Assembly (NCBI GenBank): GCA_035222895.1
Contig: JAVYIG010004972.1
Span: forward strand, 62,001-126,000
Origin: Strongylocentrotus droebachiensis
Lineage: Eukaryota > Echinodermata > Echinoidea > Camarodonta > Strongylocentrotidae
DNA: 64,000 nt
Direction: 5' to 3'
Position 1 is the first letter of the stretch. Every line of letters starts with the position of its first letter. Both the position numbers and the translations under genes were made by a program. Positions 48,601 through 60,602 of the stretch are shown here, piece after piece. The notes under the pieces are model-generated. The model saw only the letters and a program-made list of their open reading frames with translations. It was not told the DNA's origin and searched no databases.

Positions 48601-51600
48601 TGTCTTTTTTTCTGTCCCTAATTTAATTGTTATCATGGACAATGCAATCCCATTAAAAAAAAAGTTGACTAACTCCCTGATTTTTTTAAATTGTGTTATT
48701 TATAACATTTATAACCATTAAATGTGAGTAAATATTATTACTGTTGTCCAACTTACCGATGTATTTGTTATGCCGAAACATGCAAAATCATGGCCCCCTT
48801 TTTTTTTTTTTAGACTCTAATTCTAAAGGCCAAGCCAAAGCTAGTTTCATTTCGTAGACAGAAATTGATGCCATCACTCATGACAATGAGCCTGGCATCG
48901 ATCGTATATAAATAATTTAATTTAATTAAAAAGTTGTAAGACAGATCCTGAGGAATAGGAACATCCTTTATATATATATTTACGGGTTTTTTATAACAAA
49001 ATTCAATTTCTGTCTACGAAACTTGCTTTAATTAAAATTAAATTAAATTAAATTAAAAATGATTTTGCACGTTTCGTTATAACAAATATATCGGTATGTG
49101 GGACAACAGTAAAAATATACTCGCATTTAATGGTTTTAACTTATAAATAACACAATTTTAGACGGAATGACATTTTTTTTAATGGGATTGCATTGTCCAT
49201 GATAAAAATTAGGGCCAGAAAAAAGACAAAATAAACATATTACGTACCAATTTGGTCGCTAGCAGTTCAGCTCTCGTCACTCGCAAATACTTATTTGCTT
49301 CATACGAGGAGCGTGCGGGCGCGCGCTGGAGCTGAGCTAGTACTTTTCTGTGTATTGTGAACATGTGCGAACTGCGTATGCATTCATGCTGTGCACGAAA
49401 CTACTGTGTATTGTTTTAATGGGATTGCATTGTCCATGATAAAAATTAGGGCCAGAAAAAAGACAAAATAAACATATTACGTACCAATTTGGTCGCTAGC
49501 AGTTCAGCTCTCGTCACTCGCAAATACTTATTTGCTTCATACGAGGAGCGTGCGGGCGCGCGCTGGAGCTGAGCTAGTACTTTTCTGTGTATTGTGAACA
49601 TGTGCGAACTGCGTATGCATTCATGCTGTGCACGAAACTACTGTGTATTTCTATTGGGGCCGGTGGCCTGTTCGGCCGCCGGGAGCTTAGGCGCAGGCGG
49701 ATACCGCTGTAGATCTAGCTACAGTAGGTACGACGGCCGATCCGCTGCAACTCCCAAAACTTTTAAAATGTTGATGGAAGTTTCTAGTTTTGGAGTTGGT
49801 AGTTGGAACGGAGATTTCACTCAGACACATCAATAAATTGATTTATTAATTCCTAGGAAATATCAATTTATGGCGGGGGCGATTTTTCAAGATATATCAA
49901 TTTTTTTTCGCCCTCGTCTTGATTTTTACTGTGGCGATTTCAGAGGTTTAGGGGGCGAATCGCCCGTCGCCACCGTGTATTTTTTTCGTTGTGTGATATG
50001 CTATTATGCGATGTATTTTAAAGAGATTTTACCATGCATCCAATGGATCGGCCGAAAACTGGAGCTGGTTGTTTACCGGCTCCTTTACTCTAGTATCTTT
50101 TTACATACAATTTTGATGACATATTTTCTCAAAGCGAAGATTTCCAGACCCGTTCTGCTAAAACTTGTAAGGTTATATTATTTTTTTGTCAGAAGCATTT
50201 CCACAAAAGACTTGGATTTTCCTAATTTTCACATGGTCATTTTATGTTGCTCTTCCATTCGAGATATCGGATTTTCAAAATCTTTCAGATTTTTTGATCG
50301 CGTTATGATTGCTATCTCTAGAACCGATTGATGGATTCCCGCCAAACTCGTGACATGTATTTATCTTGCAGAGCCAATGAACTGAATAGATTTTAGGGTC
50401 ATGAGGTCAAAGATCAAGGGTCGTACATGTTTATGAAAAATAGCTTGTAATCACGATATTCTGAGAACCTTGAATTTAAAAATTGCTTCTAAAAATGGCT
50501 CTATGGTGGAGGCATCATTTCATCTAGTTTACTGACAAATTACTATATTTAACATGTAATATTGATGTCTTTTATAAAAACTCAGATTGCTGCTAAGATT
50601 GGCGGTTCTACCACGTTAGGCCTAAATTCAGGTTCGAGTTCAGCAGAGTTAGGTGGTGGACTAGGAGCACTCAGTGGAGGAGACGCAGCTAGTGGAATCA
50701 AACGCCCTCTCGAAGACTCAAATTCAGACGCAGAGCCAGCTACAAAGAATTTAGCCATGCAGAATGATAATGATTTTAACAGTAAGTGGGAGATTGGGTG
50801 TAGGAAATCAAAACCATTTGAAATGATCTGCACATAACACAACGGTTCATTGTTTTCATGTAGACTTTCAGGAAAATAATTGATGTGGCCTACATTACAT
50901 TTTTTATTTAAAGAACAATGGAAATTGTTAATGTTTGTAAAAAATAAAGGAGAAACCATGTGGCTTTTAAAGATAATAATAATAATAATAATACATTACA
51001 TTTATAATGCGCTTAATACAATGTTTCTAAGCGCAAGATCTCCCTCCCTCTCGATCTCTCTTTCGCTTCTCTCCTGTCCTTCCCTTCTCTCCTGTCCTTC
51101 CCTTCCTGACTTTACACAATTACTTGATTCATTTTATTTTGTGAAGGTATCTATTTATGGTCTTGAAATTTTATTCCATACACTTCTGAAACAAAATAGA
51201 GTTCAGTCATCACGTGTCGTATTCGAAAACAAGAATAAGTTCATGAGAAAAGTGCAATGGATTAATTGCCTTTTTTAAATAAAAATTCCTTTGTTTTCTA
51301 TTTACTTTTACAGCTTTTGGTGCTGCCCTATCAGGGATGCCAAGAGCAGCACCAGCTAACAGCATGGGGTAAGTTTTTATAGTTATTGTACTACAGGAAT
51401 CTCATTTGCAGATATTAATTGCTGGATGTCACAAGGCACTGCCATATTGTGATTGTACAACTATATTTTCCAATTGTTAGTAAAATATAAAATCTTGGTG
51501 GGTTTTTAGTTTTACTATTTTAATATTCTACTATTTATTACGCCTCTGCCCATCAAAGATTTTGGAGTAACAAGGTTAAAGGTAATACAAAGTTTTGGGA

Positions 51601-54483
51601 AATTTTGAAAATTTGGTGGATATTATTTCTTTACAATTTTGATTCATTTTGATGCCTTTGTGGATGTATTATAAGCACTAGAAAAATTAGCCCCTAAAAC
51701 ACATCTGCTTTCGAGAAAAATTGAATATAAAAATTTACTGGTGCTCCCGGTAAATTTTGATAAATTTGAAATAGCACCTACGGCCGTACAGTGGTAGTTG
51801 CAACCATGACAATCTCAGAATATGTAGTTGTGATATATATACTTCCAGACGGGAATAGCTAATAGGTCGATTTAAGTCGAGAAACATTGTTTCATAGTTA
51901 ATTAATATCTTGACCTTGAGAGGGGGCTATACAACATAAAAGGTTATTATTTACAATTTCATAACTTCAGATTAGATTTCAATCGCGACAACGACCACTG
52001 AATATTGTAGGATCGCATATGCTTCCAATATGTTCATTTGAACCAAATTCATGACCCCATACCAAAACTTTGTATTGCCTTTAATTAATGAAATTCCAGG
52101 TATTGGCTTCATTTTTGCAAAATATGTAGAACCATGAAGCTCAAACTTGGTGATAGTATGTATCATCATTGGAAGACAATCTGATTAGATTTTGTGTAAG
52201 CAGGTCAAAGGTCAATTTCTGAAATTACAGGCTTTATCCTTGTTTTTCGTGATATCTTGAGATCGATTAGAGGTATTCGCCTCAAACTTAGTGATAGTGT
52301 GACTATGTATCAACCATAGAAGACACCAGATTTAAGGTAAATAAATCAAAGGTCACAGGTCAATTTCTGAAATTAAAAGGTTTTATGCATTGTTATCGCA
52401 ATATCTAATAAACATGGTGACAGTATTACTTTAGGAAGATGATTTAATCTAATTTTGGGGCTACTACAGTATTGCTTGGAATAAAGTTGACAGTCTCACA
52501 CTGTGTCACGCGTGACTGCATGCATTATCCCATAGACCTTGGTGTGACTTGGTGGTAATGTGTCTACTTTATTTCAAGCAATACTGTAGGTGAAGATCAT
52601 AGTCGCTAGTTGACATTTGATTATATGCCTTTTGTTTTCATTGTGATATGTCATGAATAATTTCATCATTTCCTGTTCGAAAATTAGGGCGGAGGCAGAC
52701 CCAGTCGCATTTGTCTTGTTTATGTGTATTTGTATCTTTTTTTGTTTGTTTCTTTTTCCATGTTGTGGAGTGTTCAAGGAGAACCGAATTCATATGAGGG
52801 AGAAGACCAAAAGTAAATCAAATAAATTGTTTAGTTATTAAAGGTGGTGCGTCCCTTTTGCAGGCTGAAAAATTAAACTTGTGTAAATCCTCTGGTAAAC
52901 AACAGACAATGCCAACTAAAAACTACTCTAAAAGATTAGAACTGGTAATTGACTATGTAGAATTATATCAACCGTTGAGAATTTTTGAAATGCGCTCCTT
53001 AAATTATGCGTTTAAAAAAAATAGTCTGATTTTCAGACCCTTGTATAATCAGCTTAATTTTGACCTTTACAAGAAGCAGTTTATGGATGTGTACAAAAGG
53101 TCATATCTTTTACAGCTCTTTTTATGTATGCTATTACCAAAGAAAAAAAAATCAGTCAGTCGCTCAATAGTGTATGACATTGAATTTCACGAAAGTAAAC
53201 AGGTTTACTTGCATAATTTGAATACTAGTACACTGCTAACGTTCAAATTTCACAGATAAAGCAGAAGTTAAATATTCATAATTCATGCAAAGATCTACAG
53301 AATTTGATGTTGGATACAAAAGGGATTCACTACCTTTAAGAATAGACTTGAGAATTCAGAGTTTCATTCCAATGTTTTCATTTTCAGAGATTCTTTTATG
53401 TTTTAATCTTGATAGCAAACTACTCTTGAAGAAAGCAGACTGGTGAAAGTTTGAATGACATTTGACAAAAAATGAGAAATTTATGATTTTTTTAGAAGTT
53501 GCATTTCTGTACATTTTAAAATCGGCTGAATTGGTAATGTCTCTGTGATGTAATGGCGATAGTTCCAACACACAAAATGACTTATATTTCAATTTTTCAC
53601 AAATGTATGACTCGAGACGGTCTACTCCCTGTAGATGACCTATGATAATATGCTATCCCTAATATATTTTGAGTAGTGCCCAAAGGGAGAAGGAACTTGC
53701 AAGAAAAACATAAATTAATGATGTTTCTTTGTAAAAGATAAACAGGAGAGTTGTTTGAGTCAATGACACAATCCACAGACCAAATTGCCACTTATCTAGT
53801 AATCACATATTTCAAACATTCGTAACTCTCTTATAATTAGTCTTCTTTTTTTTTCTTCAAATTTTAATCATTATGCTCATCTTATTTTTCTGTTATACAA
53901 ATTAACTAATTACTAGGGTTGGATTCCCTTTAAAGGGACTTGGTAACATTGTCGAGATGAGAGAATATGGTGCTTAGGTAGTGACTTCAATGCTAGATGT
54001 ACAATTAAAGATAATCTGAAAGTTTAAGTGAAAACAGACTATTGTTAATGATAAAAATTTGGGGAAAACAGATCTGATCGATTTCTTAATTCTCCCAACT
54101 ATATTATAATTTCACCTTTTAGGTGAATGTAAATCGTTGCAAGGCAATGAACTGGCTCTTTATACCATTCTAGACATTTGATTGTTGAAAGATGTTTAAA
54201 AGTTTGTCTTATGTCTTATAATAAATTTTGTTGTGCAGTCGAGGGCAAAATATTGAATAATGAGGTCATGTTTTCTTCCAGTCCTTCAGATCTATCCATT
54301 CTCTTTCTGTTTCTTTCTCTTTCTCTTTCTCTTTCTCTTTCTCTCTCTCTTTCTCTTTTTTACTCTTTCTCTCTCTCTTTCTTTCTCTCTCTCTTTCTTT
54401 CTCTCTCTTTCTCTCTCTCTCTCTCTCTTTCTTTCTCTTTCTCTTTCTCTCTCTCTTTCTCTTTCTTACTCTTTCTCTCTCTT

Positions 54484-54521
<38 letters not shown>

Positions 54522-57500
54522 TCTTACTCTTTCTCTCTTTCTCTCTCTCCCTCTTTCTCTCTCATGCACATAGCTGCCAACTGTTACCCCCCAAAAAAAT
54601 TGAAATTGAAACGAATTTCCCAACCTCGTTTCAAAATTATGAATACCCCTTGTATTATTACGCATTTGACCTATTTCGTAATCGATTTTTGAAATCTCTC
54701 GAAAACCCGCTACGTTTGACAAAAACACAGCAGAATCACCTAGAAACAAAATGAAAATCTGCAGCCCTGTACAACCGCCAATAAACAAGCCCAACTGGGC
54801 AGAAAATGTGCGACATCTGCAGCTCACTGATTCTGTGCTCCCGCTCCAAGTAGCTACAGCTACGAACCTTAAGTGAGCGCGCTTGCATTGAATAGCGTAT
54901 GGAATACCGCACTCGGATGAGGGAGGGAGACCATTCGCTTAACACACAACTAGCTGTATTTCAATACATGTACATGCGAACGGCAATTCAGTGCATGCAT
55001 GCGCTAGAGTTGTTATTACTAAGGGTTGCCAAACAACACCCTGCTACATGAGCGAATTTGACTCCGCTTTTTTGAAGAGAGCAAAATCTGCAACATACAG
55101 AGCTCTAAATGAGTAGTGTGGGCGGTTACATGTAAGTTGGTCAACAAGTCAAATGTCAGGGAAGGCAGGTTAACCTGTGTTTTTCTCATTTCTCAATTAC
55201 CCATTTTAAACTTGGTTGAATTTTATGGGAAATGGTCCCTAAAATAGGGCCAGATTGCACCAGAGAGCATATAGGACCCCAGAGCTTTCAGGGCCCTAAA
55301 GTGGGCACTGGACCCCTGCTAAAAGGACTTTGTGCTCATGGTGTGCGCTATTTGCACATGATATTCAGTTTTACTTTAATGTTCCTAATTGAAAATTCCC
55401 AATGTTGGCAGCTACTATATGCACGCACTTACATATATATTCTTACCATAAAACTTCCTTCATCAGAATTTCTTCACCTTTCTCAATCCTTTCACTTTAT
55501 TCATTTTTTGTGTTTTTCAGCGGTCTCGGTTCAATAAACGATGAACTCTTAGTGCCAGATAAGGTGGTTGGTCTAAGTAAGTATTATTGATCTCTTCACT
55601 CACAAAAAAACTCTTTTTTGTTTTTTGTTTTCAGTCGTGACGGTCATGGTACAGAAGAATTCTTTGTCCCAAATAAGATGGTTGGTCTCAGTGAGTATGC
55701 ATCCAAGTTCTATATGAAATCACAATGCTGATGCTAGGCTCTTTAACTTGATGCATATTCCTTTGCGAAGTGCCTCAATATGAATTATTTTATTCACCTG
55801 TTGTGAATAAGTGTACATCCCAATAGTCAGAATTAGAGTTGCATACATTAGATGGACAAACATGACTTGCCCACCCCAATATGAAATATATGCATTTTAC
55901 ATCCTCTGCTGCTCTTGCAGAATAGAATTTTGCTTTGATTTACCATGGTGTTTTAAGAGGATAAAATCATAAAATAATTAATTATATAAAACATTCATTG
56001 CTCTATTTTGTTTGAAGTAGATCAATAAAGATTGAGCCATCATCTAGTGATTTAAATATGCTAGCCTTAAATTTCAAGGCTTTTGTGATTAAATTTATTT
56101 GAAAAATTGATATTTTTTTTGATAATGTTCAGTTTCTTTTGCTCAAAACTTATTTCATCTTTTGTCACAAACATCAAAATATAACAATTTTCTATGTATT
56201 GTATATTCCTTTAGTAATTGGTCGTCAAGGGCAACAGATCTCATCATTACAGTCAGAATCTGGATGTAATATTCAAATTGCCCCAGGTGAGTGCACTTTA
56301 TTTTTCAATAGGATTGGGAGGTTTAAGATATGCATTGGTACATGTTCAAATTCCTTGTTGTAGAAGTGCAAAGAGTGGAAGAAATTTGATGTAGAGCTAA
56401 TAAAGTAATTTACAGATAATTGATTAACAAAATAAATAATTGTACAGCCCAGATCATGCATAGAAGGGGTCGAGAGGAGGAATTTGTGGGAAAACCAGGT
56501 AAACCCAAAGAATATTGAGAGTGCTGTGCTACTCCACCCGGGCCTCGTTTCACAAAACAAGTTCATGCATGCAAACTTGTGTACTGATGACAGCTTTGTG
56601 AAACCAGTGCTCTTCACCAATTGCTCCGGGTTTTACTAAGTCAAAAGTTTAGGATTGGGGGTTGCCATCGAGTAGGCAGGGCACCCGGGACACATGGGCA
56701 TCCAAATTCTAAGTCTGGACCCCACACATTTTGAAATTTACATAGAACTCATACATACAGGCTGAAAAAAAGTTAAATCTAGATCCCTTGCAAAAATATG
56801 AATCACTTCAAACTGTTATGGTCCTTTGGACCATAGGTACATATTGTGATATAGTGACTTGGCTTGGGGGGTGTATTTTCAATGATTTTTAGAATGTTAT
56901 TTATGTACAAAAACATCGCAATAGGGGGGACCTTCCCGGTTTCGGTGATTTAGTATGACTGCCCCATTCCTGGCAACTTGTAAATGCTCATGGGAATCAC
57001 GATAATGTTTTTAATTTTTTTTTTCATCCTTGGTTTTGTTTGATTTGTTCTTTTATGTAATTCTTTTGTATACACTTTTGAAGGAATAAGTCAGTTCATT
57101 ATAAAACATGTTATACATTTCATTGTCAAACCAATTGTTTTTATATGTAATCTTTCCTTTTTGTCAGGAAAAGTCCCCAAGAATTTTAAAGTCTCTGTGT
57201 ATAAGGCGCACCTTTTAAAAAGTTGGGGGTGCGCCTTATACACAGGTACAGGATATTTTGAGTCCTCAAAATGCTACTTTTTAGTGGTTTTCGAAAATCT
57301 CTGTGTCTCAACATGAATCACATAATGCAAATAAAGAATAGGATCAACTTTTTGAAGTCAAACTACGTTCCTAATTTGAAGGGAAGAGAATTTTTTTTTT
57401 TTTTTTTTCTCAGTCATGATAAATTATGCCCCTTCTCAAAGCACTTTGCCAACCGAAGCTCTCCCGTGTCTGCAGCTCACTCACCTGTATCATGCAGCTT

Positions 57501-60500
57501 ACTCACTCACGAAAACTAGGCTGTCCAAATTTCTGTTTGGACTCGGAGGAAAAAATTTCTGTCATCTTTAGTTTTAAAAACAACATTGTTACTAGGTCTA
57601 ACTTAGTTCATAAGCACTTCAAATGTGCCTCGAATAAAATGAAATTATTTTCGAACACTGAAATGAGAGCCGATCTGAACTGGTTAACAAAATGCCAAAT
57701 AAGCCCAAAAAGTCATTGTGTGGCTTTTTTAATTTTTGTTAACCAGATCAGATCGGCTCTTATTTTATTACGAGGCACAGTTGAAGTGCTTGTGAACTAA
57801 GTTAGACCTAGTAATAATGTTTTAAAAAAATAAAGATGACAGAATTTTTTTTTTTGTCTTCAAAATAGGGGTGCGCCTTATAAACGAGTGCGCCTTTAAA
57901 AGTTATAAGATTTACGGTAGGAAAAATCATACCCATATTTAAAAAGGTGATCCCCACATATTCTCTAATTATCGACCAATAACATTAATCCCCTGTTTTT
58001 CTAAGATACTGGAGATATTAATTTATAATAGGCTCTTTAATCATGTTAATAAAAATAATCTTCTGACTGATTCTCAATATGGTTTTAGAAAAAACTCATG
58101 TGGACATGCTCTAATTGACATTCATGATTACATACTCAATAAATTAGATTATAAATTAGATTATAAATTAGATAATAAATTACTTGATTTGTCGAAAGCT
58201 TTAGATGTCATTAACCACGATATTCTCCTCACTAGATTAAAATATTTTGGTATACACGGTATTGCTTGGGAATGGTTCAGGTACTATTTAAGTGATCGTA
58301 TTCAATTCACATCATACAACAGCTTTATTTCTGACAGAGAGAGGATTTTTAATTTACATAAATGACCTTAGTTCTGCTTCATCTTTTTTTCATTTCGTCT
58401 TATTTGCTGACGACACAAACCTGATTGCATCTCATAATGATTTTGATAAACTAATGTCAGAAGTAAATAAAGAATTAGAAAAGGTTGTTGAATGGTTTAA
58501 TGCTAATGAATTGATTATAAATTATGATAAAACAAGTGTACTTCATTTTCATAATAAAACTAATCCTTGCAATATTAATGATATACAAATATTTATAAAC
58601 AATATCAACTTGAACGTGTGCCCTTCTGTTAAATTTCTTGGTATTCTTTTGGATGATACTTTATCTTTGAAGGATCATCGATTGTATATAACTAACAAAA
58701 TATCTGAAAACATTGGTGTTCTTTGTAGATTACTGTAATATCGCCTGGGCCGGCGTGAGGAACAACTAAACTAGAACCTCTCCATAAACTTCAAAAGAAA
58801 GCTTTAAGGATATGTACAAACTCCCATTATCAAGCTCATTCACGTCCCCTGTTTTTTCGCCTAAGGACACTCAATATTTATGATATACATCAAATTCAAA
58901 GTGCTATTATGATGTATAATGTTTATAATGATTATGTACCTAAAAGAGTTTGTCAAATGTTTATCCTTAATAAATCTGTTCATTCATATAATACTCGTTC
59001 CTGTATCAAATATCATTATCCAAAGGTCTCTAGTTAATGCTTTACTCTTTTAGACATAATGGTCCCCGTATTTGGAATGATTTAACTGATCAGCTAACAT
59101 TATGCACAACTATATCATCCTTCAAAGTTCTATTGAAGAGACAGTTGGTCTCTTCTTATTTCCCTTAAAGGCCCACTGCCATACTTGTAGCTACTTGCGC
59201 CCTCTATATAACAAACGATGCCTAATCGGTGACCATTGGTCCCCCATGATCCTCTTTTTCTTATGTTAACTGAGAGCTGAGTTGATGAGATAACCACCTG
59301 TCCAGTGACCTTGTAGGTCGGTCTAATCCCTCCTGTAAACTATGGCAGATAAGCTTTAACTCTTTCTTTTAACTTGTTCTATCTTGCAATGTACCATGCA
59401 TGTGTGTGTGTATGGTGTGTGTGTGTGTGTGTGTTCATCGGTGTGTATCTATAATGTGTAGTATCTTATTTATATATTGTTATTGTTGTAGTAAGGTGTA
59501 CAACCATGTAATCTCGTTATTTATTATTAATGTCAGGGGACTATTATACTTGCAAGTTTTTTCAAACTTCCTTTTTAGTCTCCAATTTCTTAATTCCAGA
59601 ATTGTAAGATTATGATTGTTTCATGTTACTTTTGTTTATATATTATGTTATGGTTTTATGATTAAAATAAATGAACGGAACTGAACTGAACTTAAACTGT
59701 TTTACCGAATAAATAATAATAATAATAATAATTGTACTTTTCTTTTCAGAGAACGGAATTTCTGGTGATAGACAAGTCACTCTTACTGGAACCCCTGAGG
59801 CTGTTATGTAAGTTTCTTTTCATTCTTGGACCAATGTTCTTGCCATCAACAATATTGTTATGGTGTGTGCATGAGGTGTCTATAGTCACTCTTCCTCCAT
59901 AATGACCAGTATATGTGATTTACTCATATTGAGGAAGTGGATGATTACACTTTTTAAGGCCTATTCAAGTATTCATATAATGCCATGTTAAACCGCAGCA
60001 ATATTTTTTGATTAACGTGTTAATGATGAGCAAGTTGGGGTGAGAAATATAGTTTAGTGTGCATCAAAGGTCCAACTTTTCTGTATCTTATTAGGTAGAG
60101 AATGTGAAACACATTGCACTTTTGTCATTTCGTCCCTATTTTCACGAAATGACGGTAGTGAATGAAAATCGCATACAATTTGCGTGCAGATTTTCCTCAT
60201 TACCGTCACTTCGTGAAAATAGGAACGATTTAATCTTACCCAGCAGCTTACTGCAGCATGTTCAAGATACCAAGTTTCGAGTGCATCTCTCAACACATAA
60301 GATTTTACTCTTTGATCGTGTACGTACATACAGTCAAACCTGTCTACAGCGACCGCCCAAGGGAAACACAAACAGTGGCCTTTGTAGAGAGATTCCTTTA
60401 GTACATGTTTCAAGGAAAACAAAAAAATGGGGTCTGAATAGACAAGTGGTCTTTCAGAGGTGCCAACCAGTACGATTTAATCGTATTTAGTACTATAATA

Positions 60501-60570
60501 AGAGTGGAATACGATAATACGATATCACCTTTTAAAATACGATTTTTCACAAAAAAAAAAAAAAAAAAAA

Positions 60571-60602
<32 letters not shown>

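Larger units (their letters stand above)
48055..49991. mobile_element. hAT-like non-autonomous element inside E2
   Basis: TGTGATAT occurs just outside on both sides (48047-48054 and 49992-49999), and E1 shows the related uninterrupted site. Ends CAACCAAAAAA and TTTTTTCGTTG are inverted. An 8-bp target duplication and CA..TG ends fit the hAT superfamily. No hAT transposase can be read. It holds a foldback element (about 48556-49262) and a 237-bp tandem duplication. Confidence 0.85.
47382..50090. mobile_element. TIR element E2 (GAGTAAAGGAGCCGG ends), split by a hAT-like insert
   Basis: GAGTAAAGGAGCCGG at the left and CCGGCTCCTTTACTC at the right are perfectly inverted, with TA on both outer sides, as expected for a Tc1/mariner-type TA target. 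The body matches E1 up to about 48050 and again from about 49992. Between them lies an insert of 1,937 bp flanked by TGTGATAT. Original size about 760 bp. Confidence 0.88.

Noticed and set aside
52858-53259. 133-codon frame in FUBP intron 3
   Set aside because: It lies entirely inside a family A element and the frame is not kept in the other copies.
60104-60490. 128-codon frame and its antisense partner near 60.1-60.5 kb
   Set aside because: They run through the 97-bp palindrome and the end of another element; the shared FHE.TV peptides come from the palindrome arms.
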